From a bacterium (lineage in GTDB: Bacteria > Acidobacteriota > Thermoanaerobaculia > Multivoradales > J023), in assembly GCA_024226315.1 (NCBI GenBank), contig JAAELT010000607.1:1-35529 (forward strand): a stretch of DNA of 35,529 nt, given 5' to 3'. Below are positions 9,701-19,200 of the stretch, in pieces (positions within the stretch are counted from its first letter, which is position 1; each line of letters begins with the position of its first letter). The notes below the pieces were generated by a model. It did no database searches. It was not told where the DNA came from and saw only the letters and a list, made by a program, of their open reading frames with translations. The translations under genes were made by a program, and so were the position numbers.

Positions 9701-10261
9701 TTCGGACGGCGGCCCGGTATAGCCCTCGGGCGGCTGCTCACTGCGCCGCGGGCGGCGCGGCTCCATCGCCTCACCGCGCACCGGCGCCAACCGCACCGAG
9801 ATGGGCGCCGACGACGGCTGGACCTCCTCGGCCTTGCAGGCGGCCAACGCCTTGGCCGCGGCCAGGGGTGGCGCCTGGCCGGCTTCGAGGGCCGACTCCA
9901 CGCTCAGCAGCTTACTCCGTACCTCGGCGTCGACCGTGCCCAGGCGCACCAACGCGGCGCCCACTCCCGGCTCGCGCGACTGCTCCAGCCGCTCGCGCTG
10001 ACGCGACTGCTCGTCGAGCCACAGGGCCTTCTCGATCGCCAACTCGCGCCCCAGATCGACAGCGTGCTTGGTCGGGATCGGACCCAGCTCGGCGCCGTCG
10101 ACCGGCGCGGCCTCGAGCAGCGCTCGCAGCAGCGGAAAGTGCCGCTCACAGGCTTCCTCGGCAGCCACCGGGCTCGCCGCGTGACCCCAGATCACCAGCA
10201 GGGAGATCCCCAGCCACAGACCTCGCCGTTTGCCGCGTCGCCGCGGGCGCGCACCTTCCAT
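3764..10261 (-). CDS. Candidate internal cistron: transglutaminase-like and alpha/beta-hydrolase secreted protein
   Basis: Same frame as the giant gene from its Met 5598. It has every sign of an independent start: an AAGGAG six bases upstream of the ATG, then an Arg/Lys-rich n-region, a hydrophobic stretch (GLWLGISLLVIWGHAASPVAA) and a likely cleavage site. Alone it would be 2165 residues. Giant-numbered residues about 5830-5980 form a transglutaminase-like domain (GNDFDQAGLLAEMMRLAGFP) in which the usual Cys is Asp 5873 and the usual His is Arg 5944, so it is probably not a classical enzyme. Ig-like modules follow. Asp/Asn-rich calcium-binding type runs (NNNNGLDP, NDDDRDGVPDYAD) lie near 6990-7065. 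The C-terminus is an alpha/beta-hydrolase with a VHGF oxyanion strand (His 7447) and AHSLG (Ser 7535). Whether it is made separately, as a fusion, or both cannot be told from sequence. Confidence 0.5.
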   Translation of the reverse strand: MEGARPRRRGKRRGLWLGISLLVIWGHAASPVAAEEACERHFPLLRALLEAAPVDGAELGPIPTKHAVDLGRELAIEKALWLDEQSRQRERLEQSREPGVGAALVRLGTVDAEVRSKLLSVESALEAGQAPPLAAAKALAACKAEEVQPSSAPISVRLAPVRGEAMEPRRPRRSEQPPEGYTGPPSEALRAAAGQTVLAADDEAAIAAEIAAELAGETVIPKAVIDRPDPVADRVTELGGDPLALYAHVLNEIRPASYFGAAKGPAAVLRSGEGNDFDQAGLLAEMMRLAGFPARVAWGVRAIPTGSLLEHFGVASFVELERVLTAAGIPWEPVLVGGQPGAYELERAWCEVWLPYANFRGVVLDDTGETWLSLDPELKSMATASGDSLLEQMGLNASAFVDSYLAGASCTAPLTDATSCPLPSEVLAGQVDAFLAPDGDYQSASLPRALVVQEEGVLPAGLVGRVTAVNGFDIDFSEEVSHRVRLVVREGLRELLDVTLPASDLAGNEAVLWFGPATPDDEAVVATYGDLWVAPPYLVNARVELMANGEMIAASEEGIGMGRAFELEVTLTTPGGDSLSFVNEQLTGVPVGIGIAPGSQGYATQAGGEPQSTLEVLSSLTGDYLDAAADFARELAMLDGLAVVHPFPSIAMVSSVVEPEGSLGLVERLRWQGIAIDADVFGPRAIGDSGAARRWLELAQLEASALERRIFEDYDIAAVSADKALILAADAGTAVLDVDQANLGTILPTLPFPAAVLDEIEGWVLAGGTARVPAATLDYIEWSGIGYRLHDPATGEARYQLSGNLSGGMIAVPPIDVILDLAEQLEFPSSTRTNTNPDEAVEIVAFSGNVQIGTAGKALTETDGAKLLVLVTDADGLKVQGAEVTFSILAGGGDFDGSSTKTVTTTRRGFASVDLTLGTSTAESPYYLLFQGDDYFFRAGLNLVTAEVNGYGLTNNFFEFGMPDEINDLQAPNGTNYSGFPHLSLSRALRAVPVDQHGNPISNQEVTYTLVGGASSEPEKGPELLTREEKRSCRAGLVLAEDCDGQGSITTEGGINGTWVHLVVGEDSSYQVDANAMSEDRDASTTFNASVNLFFVPGGVFVGHPLLLVSGRGQPVGNTGSESIEVYAPGETETVPIQVALYIVREDFSVVSCDDRFCTNPLGTYTTRRFTGDAAPSCLPESCGGGTIGESATVMFDGDAGSSSVSSPDGDGFFTYAVTMPSSPGRYEVVATPSIEVSVPKQPDEPDFINEVVTCGDDCGAEMDLFEIEPSPSWELTYVLWAVEGRLTEDPPPAVKLGHRNRHETELGFGYQIEPSDYPALNTVMFFWENSSLALFAESAGLGTGTAILPTGQIFQQPEGMHEVSVSVNAGWSWTPGPSGPVTLRVESERVPFSVVMFDVDIDSNNNNGLDPPERNDAEENLEEPEPDSEELGKLLFVNHNDDDRDGVPDYADSRVVNERSLVPVVIELRPEGGMYDAAMLTFTYDGPAASALPPENAASGTTNLLSTIQTKKYYDLSQYKQNAMRLWHLNSVNDERNAAAYVDPNMPHTAMSLGFSSNEQEQTFYIEALDGTGAGEEPQPFDLTVNISFMGEDLADEKVRFTPLAPDLGFNNSNDISTLRAGVSDSKFIINDQDELVEDQGFGFNFWRTARAGLHGENIVDVAPFIVDVPEILLDEEWEFFMELRGGTSILGVMPAIATGESDRLGYMEDDEEMDDQIDEFDNRTFLLNGHAAKTIELEDEHTEMAFIALDGVVGLQPTFNTLTLLAEAKDTGKRMVLDSSRVSIRDPEGFWTLYATLSDATVPLVYPIEEFDGTMNTTSIKRYPNATFQSTKSVPPDLDKTQMFIMVHGFKVAPEDALDWGNTGLKRTYWMGYRGGFALFNWEGNEAVPNYADNVENAFQTSVAFTSFLRDKVIESQGPANGWGFLPENVTVMAHSLGNQVVLDGFRYHRTGSTSKLADVFISVEPAIWRETMLPQQLFTFCLGGATSTCVPTSYSVRDLKCGSHAFWFNQSGHPSLDAVNRAYHLYNPEDDALELMRYDDFLLRNHHSNGKPHFNRTRCGATSDNYRVPIPTDDGGGLDLARSIPVFLMDNRNHEFYPYWHLALPLGSGEHPHPQSIRNQENASWLGWRTHKHSDLKDLPLPKVWPWWNWLRVSRAWKLDVE

Positions 10262-13200
10262 CCGTTGCTCCTTCACACGGCTGTTCGCGAGTACAGCCCG
10301 GCTGTTCGTCTGGGAAAGCAACCTCGCGCAGCCCGCCAGTGCCAGCAGAAGGGCGAGGACGATCATCGGCCACGGGCCGAGAGTCGGGATCTCGACGGTG
10401 GGAATCACCTGGAAGTCGACGCTGTCGAGCAGCAGGTCGAAGGCGTTGCCGCGGTACATGCCGCTGGCCCGCAGCTCGATGCGGTAGGTTCGATCGCCGA
10501 GCTCGTCGGTGGCGAACGGGGCGTTGACGGCCACCGTCTGACCCGCCGCCACGTTGCTGAACGAACCGGTGACGCTGTCGAGCACCGAGTTGTCTTCCGG
10601 ATCGACCAGCGCGAGAGTCAGGTCCAGCGCCTCGATGACTTCGATGTCGTCGTTGTTGCGCGCTTCGCTCTCGACATGGAGCGGTGAGCCGAGGGCCACC
10701 ATGTCGTCGTCCAGGAAGATCATGCCGGTGAGATCGAGCGTGCCGCCGCAGGTCTCGACGTCGATCACGAGCGCCGGCGCCGCCGCCTCGTTGTCGAAGC
10801 CGTCGATCGCGGTGGCCACCAGGCTGTGGCTACCGAGATCGCCCGAGAAGTCCAGCGTCAGCAGGTACTCGCCCGGTTCGATGGCCGGGTTCATGGTCAT
10901 CGGCGGGCCGCCGTCGACCGCCAGGCGAACCTGCTCGACGCCCGAAAGCGCGTCGCTGGCCGCGGTCCGCACCGTCACCGGGTTGCACACCGTGCCGGCG
11001 CCGGGGCCGAGCACGCTGACGGTGGGCGGCGTCAGGTCGACGACGTCGAGGGTGGCGGTCGCCAGCTCGAGCACGTACTGCGCGCCACCGCTCTCGCCGG
11101 TGGCAACGAGGCTGGCCGGGTAGGTCAGCAGCTCCAGCCCGGCGGTGGCCAGCGTCGGCTCGAACGGCACCTGCTCGCCGGCGGCCAGGTCGAACACCGC
11201 TTGAGCCTCCGCCGCCACGGCGCCGGTGACCGGGTGCGTGAGCCGCACCGAAACCGTGACGTCGGTGAGCGCCGAGGGGCTGTCGTTGCGGGCGGTGGCG
11301 AGAACCTGGACCGTGTTCGGCGGCTCCACCGTCGGCGGCACCAGGAACAGGCCGCCGGCCATGGTCACCTCGTCCGGCACCACCTCGAAGCCGAAGGTGC
11401 TCTCCGCCAGGTTGCCGGCGCAGTCGTCAGCGCTGACCACGAAGGTGTGGAGCCCGACGTCGGTGACGGTGAACGGGCTCGTGACCGCGGCGCCGTCGAG
11501 CGTCGCCGTCACCGCCTGGAGGTTGTCGTCGGCGGCGCCCCAACTGAAGGTGACCTCGCCGGCGTAGACCTGGCCGTCCTCGAGGTCGGTGACGGTGATC
11601 ACCGGCAGGACGGTGTCGATCACGAAGCTCCGCGTCACCGTCGACACGCGGCCGCAGACGTCCTCGGCCACCAGCTCGAAGACGTGCGCGCCCTCGGTCG
11701 TGATCGGATCACCCGAGACATAGGGCGCGCCGTCGAGCGTCGCCGTGACCGTGGACAGCTGGGAGTCGGTGACGGTGAAGGTGATCGCCGTCGGACCGGT
11801 GCAGGCGCCCTCGTCCGGCCCGGCCAGCTCGATCCGCGGCGCGGCACCGTCGTCGGAGACGGTGTCGACGTCGACGGCGACCGGCGCCGAGACGTTGCCG
11901 GCGGCGTCGGCGGCGGACACCTCGATGTGGTGGGAGCCGGGATCGCTGGGGCCGAGCAGCAGACGCGAGGCATACACCGTGTCCTCGACCGACTCGAGGA
12001 TCATCGGCAGATTCAGCGCACCGCCGTCGAGCTGATAGAAGACGCTCACCACGCCCGACAGCGCGTCGGTGACGCGGGCGCGGATGGGCAGCTCGTCGTC
12101 GCACACCAGCGCCCCGGACGGATCCAGCAGCTCGATCACCGGCGGCGTCAGGTCGACCAGGGTGAAGGAGGCGGTGGCCAGCTGCACGTCCTCGGGCGCG
12201 CGGTCGATGGTGGCGCCGAGGATGCCGACGAAAGCCCGCAGCTGGGTCATGTCCGGAGCGTAGTCCCAGGAGACGTCCGTGGTCTCGCCGACGCCCAGAG
12301 ACACCGTGGCCTCGAGCCTCGTGTGAGCGACGCCGGCCTGCGGGTCGACCACGTCGACGAACACCGGCATGTCGACCAACGCCTCGTCGCCCTGGTTGTT
12401 CAGGGTGGCGGTGACGTCGATCGGCGACAGCGGCTCGACGAAGGCGGGCACCAGCGACAGGGTGCCGGTGACGGCCGCGCCGACGCTCTCGATGACGAAT
12501 GGGTAGGGCACCGAGGCTGCCAGCGGGTCGCCCATCGAATCGCTCACCGCGACGTTGAAGGTGTAGGCGCCGGGTTGCGCTTCGCCGGTATCCCAGGCCC
12601 AGTTGAAGCTCCTCAGGTCGTCCACCGTCAGCGCCGCCACCTGCCGCACCTCGGTGGCCACCGGCACGCCGGCAGGCGCCGGCACGACGGTGAGGGTGAC
12701 GGTGGCGTCGAACAGGGTGAGGTCGCCGATGTTGCGCACCCGGGCGAGGAAGTTGGCGGTGGCGCCGCGCACGTAGGCGGGCCGGTCCGCCGAGCCCTCG
12801 GCCTCGGCCTCGGTGCGGGCGGTCACGGCGAAGGGCGCCGTGTCCTCGGCCGCCGGCGCGGAGCCGCGGCTCACCTCCACCCGGGCACGGTAGTCGCCGG
12901 GGTAGATGCCGTCCGCCGGCCAGGCGAACGCCATCTCGACGCTGTCGAAACCGAAGGCCGGCAGCGTCCTCTGATCGACGATCGTCACCTGGCTGCCGTC
13001 GGCGGCCTCGATCAGGGTGGTGACCTGGGTGTCCTGCGGCGCGTCGTTGGTGGTGACGGTCACCAGCAGGGTGGCCACCTCGCCCAGGAAGTAGCTGTCG
13101 CGGTCGGTCTCGACCGTGGCCTCGACGCCGAAGGTGTCGCGCAGCGGCACGACCAGGGTTCCGGTGTTGTTGTCCTCGTCGAGCTCGGGAATCTCGCCCG

Positions 13201-16200
13201 TGGCGTCGAGCGTCAGGCGCCAGAAGTAGTCGCCGCTCTGCCCCGCCGTGTTCCAGGTGGTGCGCACGCGCGTGCTCTCGCCGGCGGCGAGGTCCAGGGT
13301 CTCCACCAGCACCGTCTCCGAGACGCCGGCGGGCGAGGTGCGGACGAGAGTGGCGAGGCAGCCGGTGAGCGCCCCCTGGCCGAGGTTGCGGGCCGTGCCC
13401 TCGATCACCACCGGGTCGCCGGTGAGCGGGAAGCCCGGGGTGGCGGTGAAGGCGGTGACCGCGGCGTCGGGGAACAGGTCCGGCGCCACGTTGACCTCGA
13501 TCGGCAGCGAGCTCTGCACGTCGTCGCCGAGCTCCTGCTCGGCGACGAGCTCGTTGACGCCGGCGTGCAGGGTGACGTCGGGGAAGGTGAAGGCGCCGCT
13601 CGGGCGCACCAGCTTCACCAGCCGGTCGTCCTGCGGCACGCGGATCGAGCCGTCGCCCGGGACGATCAGATCCCAGGACGCGAAGTCGCCGTTCGGCAAC
13701 GCGTCGCGCGAGAAGTTGTCGGCCAGGGTGACCTCGGCGCCGTCCGCGAGCGAACGGCTGCGCAGCAGCACCTCGCCGGACGGATCGATCGCCAGGAACA
13801 CGACCGTGTCGCGATCCAGGAAAGCGCCGGCGTACTCGCCCGGCGCCGGGCTGAAGTCCTGCGTTTCGCGAGTCTCGAGATCGTAGACCTTGAGCACCGC
13901 GTCCTCGGCGCCGAAGGTCGGATACTCGGCCCAGATCAGACGCCCGCTGTCGGGGGAGAACGGCTGGCCGGTCATCTCGTGGTACGCGGAGTAAGGAATA
14001 TCGTGCACTTCGCCGGTGAGGGTGTCGATCACCCTCGGACCCTGGCCGGTGACCACCGCCAGGTAGCGTCCGTCCGGGCTCCAGGCCGGGCCGAACATGT
14101 AGGAGAAGGAGGTGTAGACGTCCTCGGGCGTGCCGCCGGCGGCGTCGATCACCCGCAGCACGGTGTCCGCGCCGTCGACGACGTAGGCGATCTTGTGCCC
14201 GTCGGGCGAGAACACCGGGTCCTGGTCGGAGTCGGCGTCGTCGGTGAGCTGCTCGGAGAGCCCGCTCGCCAGGTCGAGCACGTAGAGGTGCGAGCCGCCG
14301 TCGAAACCACGGTAGACCACCCGGTCACCGGTCGGGCTGACCGAAGGCTGCGAGGGCGAGAAGCCGCCGGACAGCGACCGTGTGCCGGTGTCGAGACCGA
14401 CGACCGCCACGTAGGAGTCGCCGTTGTAGGTCATGTAACTGGCGAAGCGGCCGTCTGGCGAGAGGCGTAGCAAGGTGCCGTTGGTGCGGTAACCCGGCAG
14501 CTCGGTCGCGCCGTCCGGTAGGGTGGCGTCGAGCAGGGTGGAGCCCACCGGCGCGCCGTCGTGCAGCAGGGTGATGATCGAGCCCGGGTAGCCGCGCCCG
14601 CCGACGTCGGCGAAGAGCGACGGCCAGTCGATCGGCACGCCGGCCACGGTCGGCTCGTTCAGCACCGGCGCCGGCGGCGACGTGCACTCGGAGGTGGCCG
14701 AGGCCAGGTTGGAGGGCGCGCTCTCGATGGTGATGCCGGCGACCTGGGCCAGGGTGGTCATCAGGTAGTTGAAGGCGGCGCCCGTCGGCAGGCCGCCGTC
14801 GACGTAGAGGGTGGCGCCCGGCGGCAGCTCGATCAGCGGCACGTCGGCCGCCGAATCGGGCCCTGCCGGCGAGGCGGCCCGGTACAACCGGTAGCCCAGC
14901 GGGATCGCCGGCGGCGGTGCCGGCGCCAGCCACGAAACCTCGATCTCACCACAGCCGGCGGACTGTGCCTGCAGCGTGACCGGCGGCAGCGGCGTGCCGG
15001 CGCCCACCACCACCGCCAGCTCGGACGGATCGGAGAACTGGCCGAAGCGGTTGAGCTCGTCGACCTCGTACTCGTAGGCGCCGTCCGGGCGCCCGGCGTC
15101 GACGTACGGCGGGCTCGCCGCCCGGGTCTCGGTCTGCAGGGTGACTTCGTTGAGCGAGCAGTTGAAGCACCAGGATCCCGGTGGGATCACCAGGCGGATG
15201 CCGCTGATCTCGGCGTCGATGCCGTGCGTGCGCACGGTGGAGAAATTGGACGACTGGAAGTGCCACCACAGCCAGTGGCCGTCGACCAGCACCTCGACCG
15301 AGTAGCGCCGGGCGCGCGTACCCCAGCGGACGGTGACCTGGGAGACGAGCTCCGCACCCGGCCACGTCCACTCCCACTCCACGCCGGACGCCTGGAAGCC
15401 GACCAGCTGCCAGCCGGTGAAGTCGCCGCCGTCGACCGCCATCTCCCACGCCGTCAGGTCATCCTGGGAGCCCAGCAGGCCGTGGGTGCCCGGCTGATAG
15501 GGGAAGCCCTGGGTAGTGACGTTCAGCGTCGTGCCGTCGCGCGCGACGGTGAAGGCGTGGTGGTCGGGATCTGCGCTAGGCTGCCAGTCGAGGGTGACGT
15601 CGGCGCCGGCCACCGTCGCGTCCAGGTCGGCCGGCGGCAAGGGCCGCTCGCTGCGCACTATCACCAGCTCGCGCGACAGCTTGCTGCGGTTGTCCTGAGC
15701 GTCCGCGCCGAGAAAGCGGAAGGTGTTGAAGCCGTCTTCGAGCAGCTGTGCCGGGAAGCTCAGCTCGAAGGTGGCGGAGGCGAAGAGCGCCACCGTCTCC
15801 CAGCCCCGGGTGCCGTTGAGCCTCTGCAACTCGATGCTGTCGAAGTAGGGGTCGGACTCGCCGGACAGCGCCACGGTGGCGACCTCGGTGACCGGGTCGA
15901 TGAAGTCGAAGGTCGGCGTCGCCACGCGGGCGAAGCGCGACGGCGAGCCGACGCTCTCGTTGCCGGCGGTGTCGATCGCGGTGACCGAGTAGTTGTAGCC
16001 GCCGTCGGCGAGACCTGAGTCGTCGTACTCGAGCTGATCGGAGGGCAGGGTGCCGGTGATCGGCGACCCGGCACGGTAGACGACGTAGCCGTCCAGGTCA
16101 CCGGTGGTGTCGGCCACCGGCGACCAGGTGAGGTGCACGGTGCCGCCGTCGACCAGCAGGTCGAGGCTGGGCGAGCCGGGTGCCAGGTCGGTCTCGGTGA

Positions 16201-19200
16201 GCGAGATCGACTCCGGCGCCGGGTCGGGCCCGACGGCGTCCGACGCGATGGCGCGCACGTGGTAGAGGCCCGGCGAGCCCGGCGCCAGCTCCACCACCCA
16301 CGGCGGCTGGCTGAGCGCGGCGCCCAGCGGCGACCAGGTGCCGGCACCGTCGGCCATGACCTCGAACTGCACCGAAACCACGTCCAGGTCGGGGGTCTCG
16401 GCGGTCAGCTGCACCATCTGCTCGAAGCTCGAGCCGTCCGGAGGATCGACGATCACGGCATGCGGCCGCCGGGTGTCGATGACGATCGGGTCGGACTCGT
16501 TCGACGCCGCGGATTCGTTCTGCGCAGTGTCCGCGGCGGTCACGTAGTAGATGTAGGTGCCGTCGGGCAGATCCTTGTCGTCGTAGTCGGTGGCGCCGAT
16601 CAGGAACGGCTCCGGCGAGCCGATCACCGGGCCCGGGGAGTTGGCCAGCAGGCCGTTGCGGTACAGGTAGTAGCCGGCCAGGTCGGGCGGCTGAGGAGTG
16701 AGCGTCCACTCGACGTGGACGTCGTTGATCTCGGCGTCGGCGTCCTGGGCGGAAGCGAAGGCGACGGTCAGGACCGGTGCCACCGGCGGCTCGTTGTCCA
16801 CCTCGACCGCCACCTGCGCGCTCGCCGTGTTGCCGAACACGTCGGTGGCCGAAAGAAGCAGCTCGTACGGACCGTCGGGCCACTGCGCCAGGGCGGTGTC
16901 CCACACCGCCAGGAAGTCGGAGAGCACCGGCGCGGTACCGCTGCCCAGCGGGATCCAGATGCCGGCGGGCGCCTCGCGCACGGTGAGCAGCCAGCTGGCC
17001 AGACCGGTCTCGCGGTAGGCGGTGCCGGTGATCTGCACCAGGTCGGAGATGCGGCTGCCGTCCGCCGGCGCGCTGATGTGGGCCACCGGTCCGGCCAGGT
17101 CGATCTCCACCGACAGGCTGCCCGAGTCCGGGCTCTCGGTGCCGTTCGCCGCCAGTGCCCGCACGGTGTAGGTGTAGACGCCGTCGGCCAGCCCCGGATC
17201 GACGGTGGTGGTGCCCGAGACCGGCAACAGGTTGATCTGCGTGCCGTCGCGGTAGACGTTGTAGCCGGTCGGCGGCGGGCCGGCGCCCGGCTCCCACACC
17301 AGGGTCACGTCGCGCTGGTCCGCCTCGGCGCTGATCAGAACCGGCGGCCCCGGCGGCGTCACCTGGACCTCGACCATGATCTCGAGGTCCGCGGTGTTGC
17401 CGGCGCGGTCTTCGGCCTCGACGGAGAGTGTGTAACTGCCGTCGGCGGGCAGCGCCGTCCAGGCGGCGATCGTGCCGCTCACCGGGCTGGCACCGACCGC
17501 CAGCGGCGGCACCAGGCGGCTGCCGCCGGCCGGGGTCAGCTCCAGGGACCAAAGCTGCATGTTGGCATCGTCGACCGAGCCGAGCACGTCCACCTCGCCG
17601 GCGACCACCGCGCCGCCCGTCGGCTGCGTGAGAATGATCTCGGGCGGCGTGTTGTCGACCGTGAACACCCGGCGCGCCTCGGTGGTGCGCCCGGGCTCGT
17701 CGGTGGCCTGCAGGCGCACGGTGTAGGGACCGTCGTCCAGGCCGCTGGCGTCCCACTGGTAGCTCACCGAGCCGTCGCCCAGGGTGCCGGTGGCCTCGTC
17801 CAGCAGCACGAAGTCGGCTTCGTCCGGCGCGGTGCCGGGGGCGTAGCTCCACGCGTAGCCGAGCAGGTTCTCTTCGATGATCTCGCCGTCGAGCGCCACG
17901 TAGTCGTCCAGCGTGTTGAGCACCGAGGCGGCCGCGGGCGAGAAGATCTGCACCGCCGGCGCGGTGTTGTCGATCTCGAACACGCGGGTGATCTGGGCCG
18001 GGTTGGCGGCCTTGTCGACGGCGGCGAAGCGCAGCTGGTACGGCCCGTCCTCGAGGTCGTCGAGCACCTCGAGCACGCGGTTGTCGAAGACGTTCGAGCC
18101 GGTGGTGAGCAGCAGCGGCTCGTCGAGCAGCAGGTCGAGGGTCCACTCCTCGGGGTGGAGCTCGTCGTGCGAGCCGACCACCTGCAGCGGCAGACCGTTG
18201 AGTGAGAACTCGACCGGGTTGATCATCTCGAGCGCCGGCGGCACGGTGTCGATGGTGACGCTGAGCCTCTCCTCCTCGGATTCGAGCGTCGGCGGCACCA
18301 GCGGATCCGCGGCCTGCAGCACCAGCTCGTACACGCCGTCGGGCGCCACGCCGCCGATGTCGGCGACGCCGTTCCACGGCAGCGTGGTGCCGCCGACCAC
18401 CGCGGCGTCGAGCTGGTTGTCGATCAGGGTGGCGACCACGTCGCCCGCCTCGTCGACCACCAGCAGGGTGACCAGGGCGTCCTGGATCAGCTCGTAGAGG
18501 ATCTCGGTCTCGTCCAGGTTGCCGTCGGTGTTGGGAGAGAAGATCTCGGGATCACGCTGGAAGAAGCGAATGAAGCGACGTTCGCGCACCGTCACCGGAA
18601 TCTCGGTCGAGAAGCTCTCGTTGCCAGGCCGGTCGACGGCCCGCACCCGCACCAGGTAATCGCCGGGCGCGGCACTGCCGGTGTTCCACACGCCGATCGA
18701 CTGATCGGTCTCGGTGGTGGGGCTGGTGCCGGTGTCCACCGTCACCCAGTCGGTGCCGCTGTCGAGCGAGAAGATCTGGATCTGCCAGAGCTGGAAGTGG
18801 AGGTCGCGTACCAGGCCCTTGACTTCCAGGCTCGAGCCGACCAGCACGTCCGGCTCGGGGGCGGTGAGCATCACCTCCGGCGGCGTGGTGTCGAGCTCGA
18901 TGTCGTCGGTGTCGGAGTCCCGGGCGCCGCACGGCGAGATGGCGGTCAGCTCGATCTGGTAGACGCCGTCGGGCTGCAGCGTCCCGCCCGCGTCGGTGCC
19001 GTCCCAGAGATACAGGAACTCCTGCTCGGCGTCGGTGACCGAGCCGACCTGGAACTGCACGACGCCTCCGGACGCGTCGGTGATGGCCAGCTCGAAGGTG
19101 CCGGGAGTGCCGGTGGTGAATGACACCTCCCCGGCGTCCGGGCGGTCCAGGGTGTTGACCGGCGAGAACACCGGCGGCGTGGCGAGCACGTTGGCCCGCG

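Noticed and set aside
10826..14470. Very long plus-strand open frames opposite the giant gene (also at 3320-5977, 7892-10687, 19280-22279 and 22439-25768)
   Set aside because: They are rich in Arg, His, Val and Gly and lack domains or signal peptides. They mirror the codon pattern of a GC-rich gene on the other strand, which itself shows clear families throughout.
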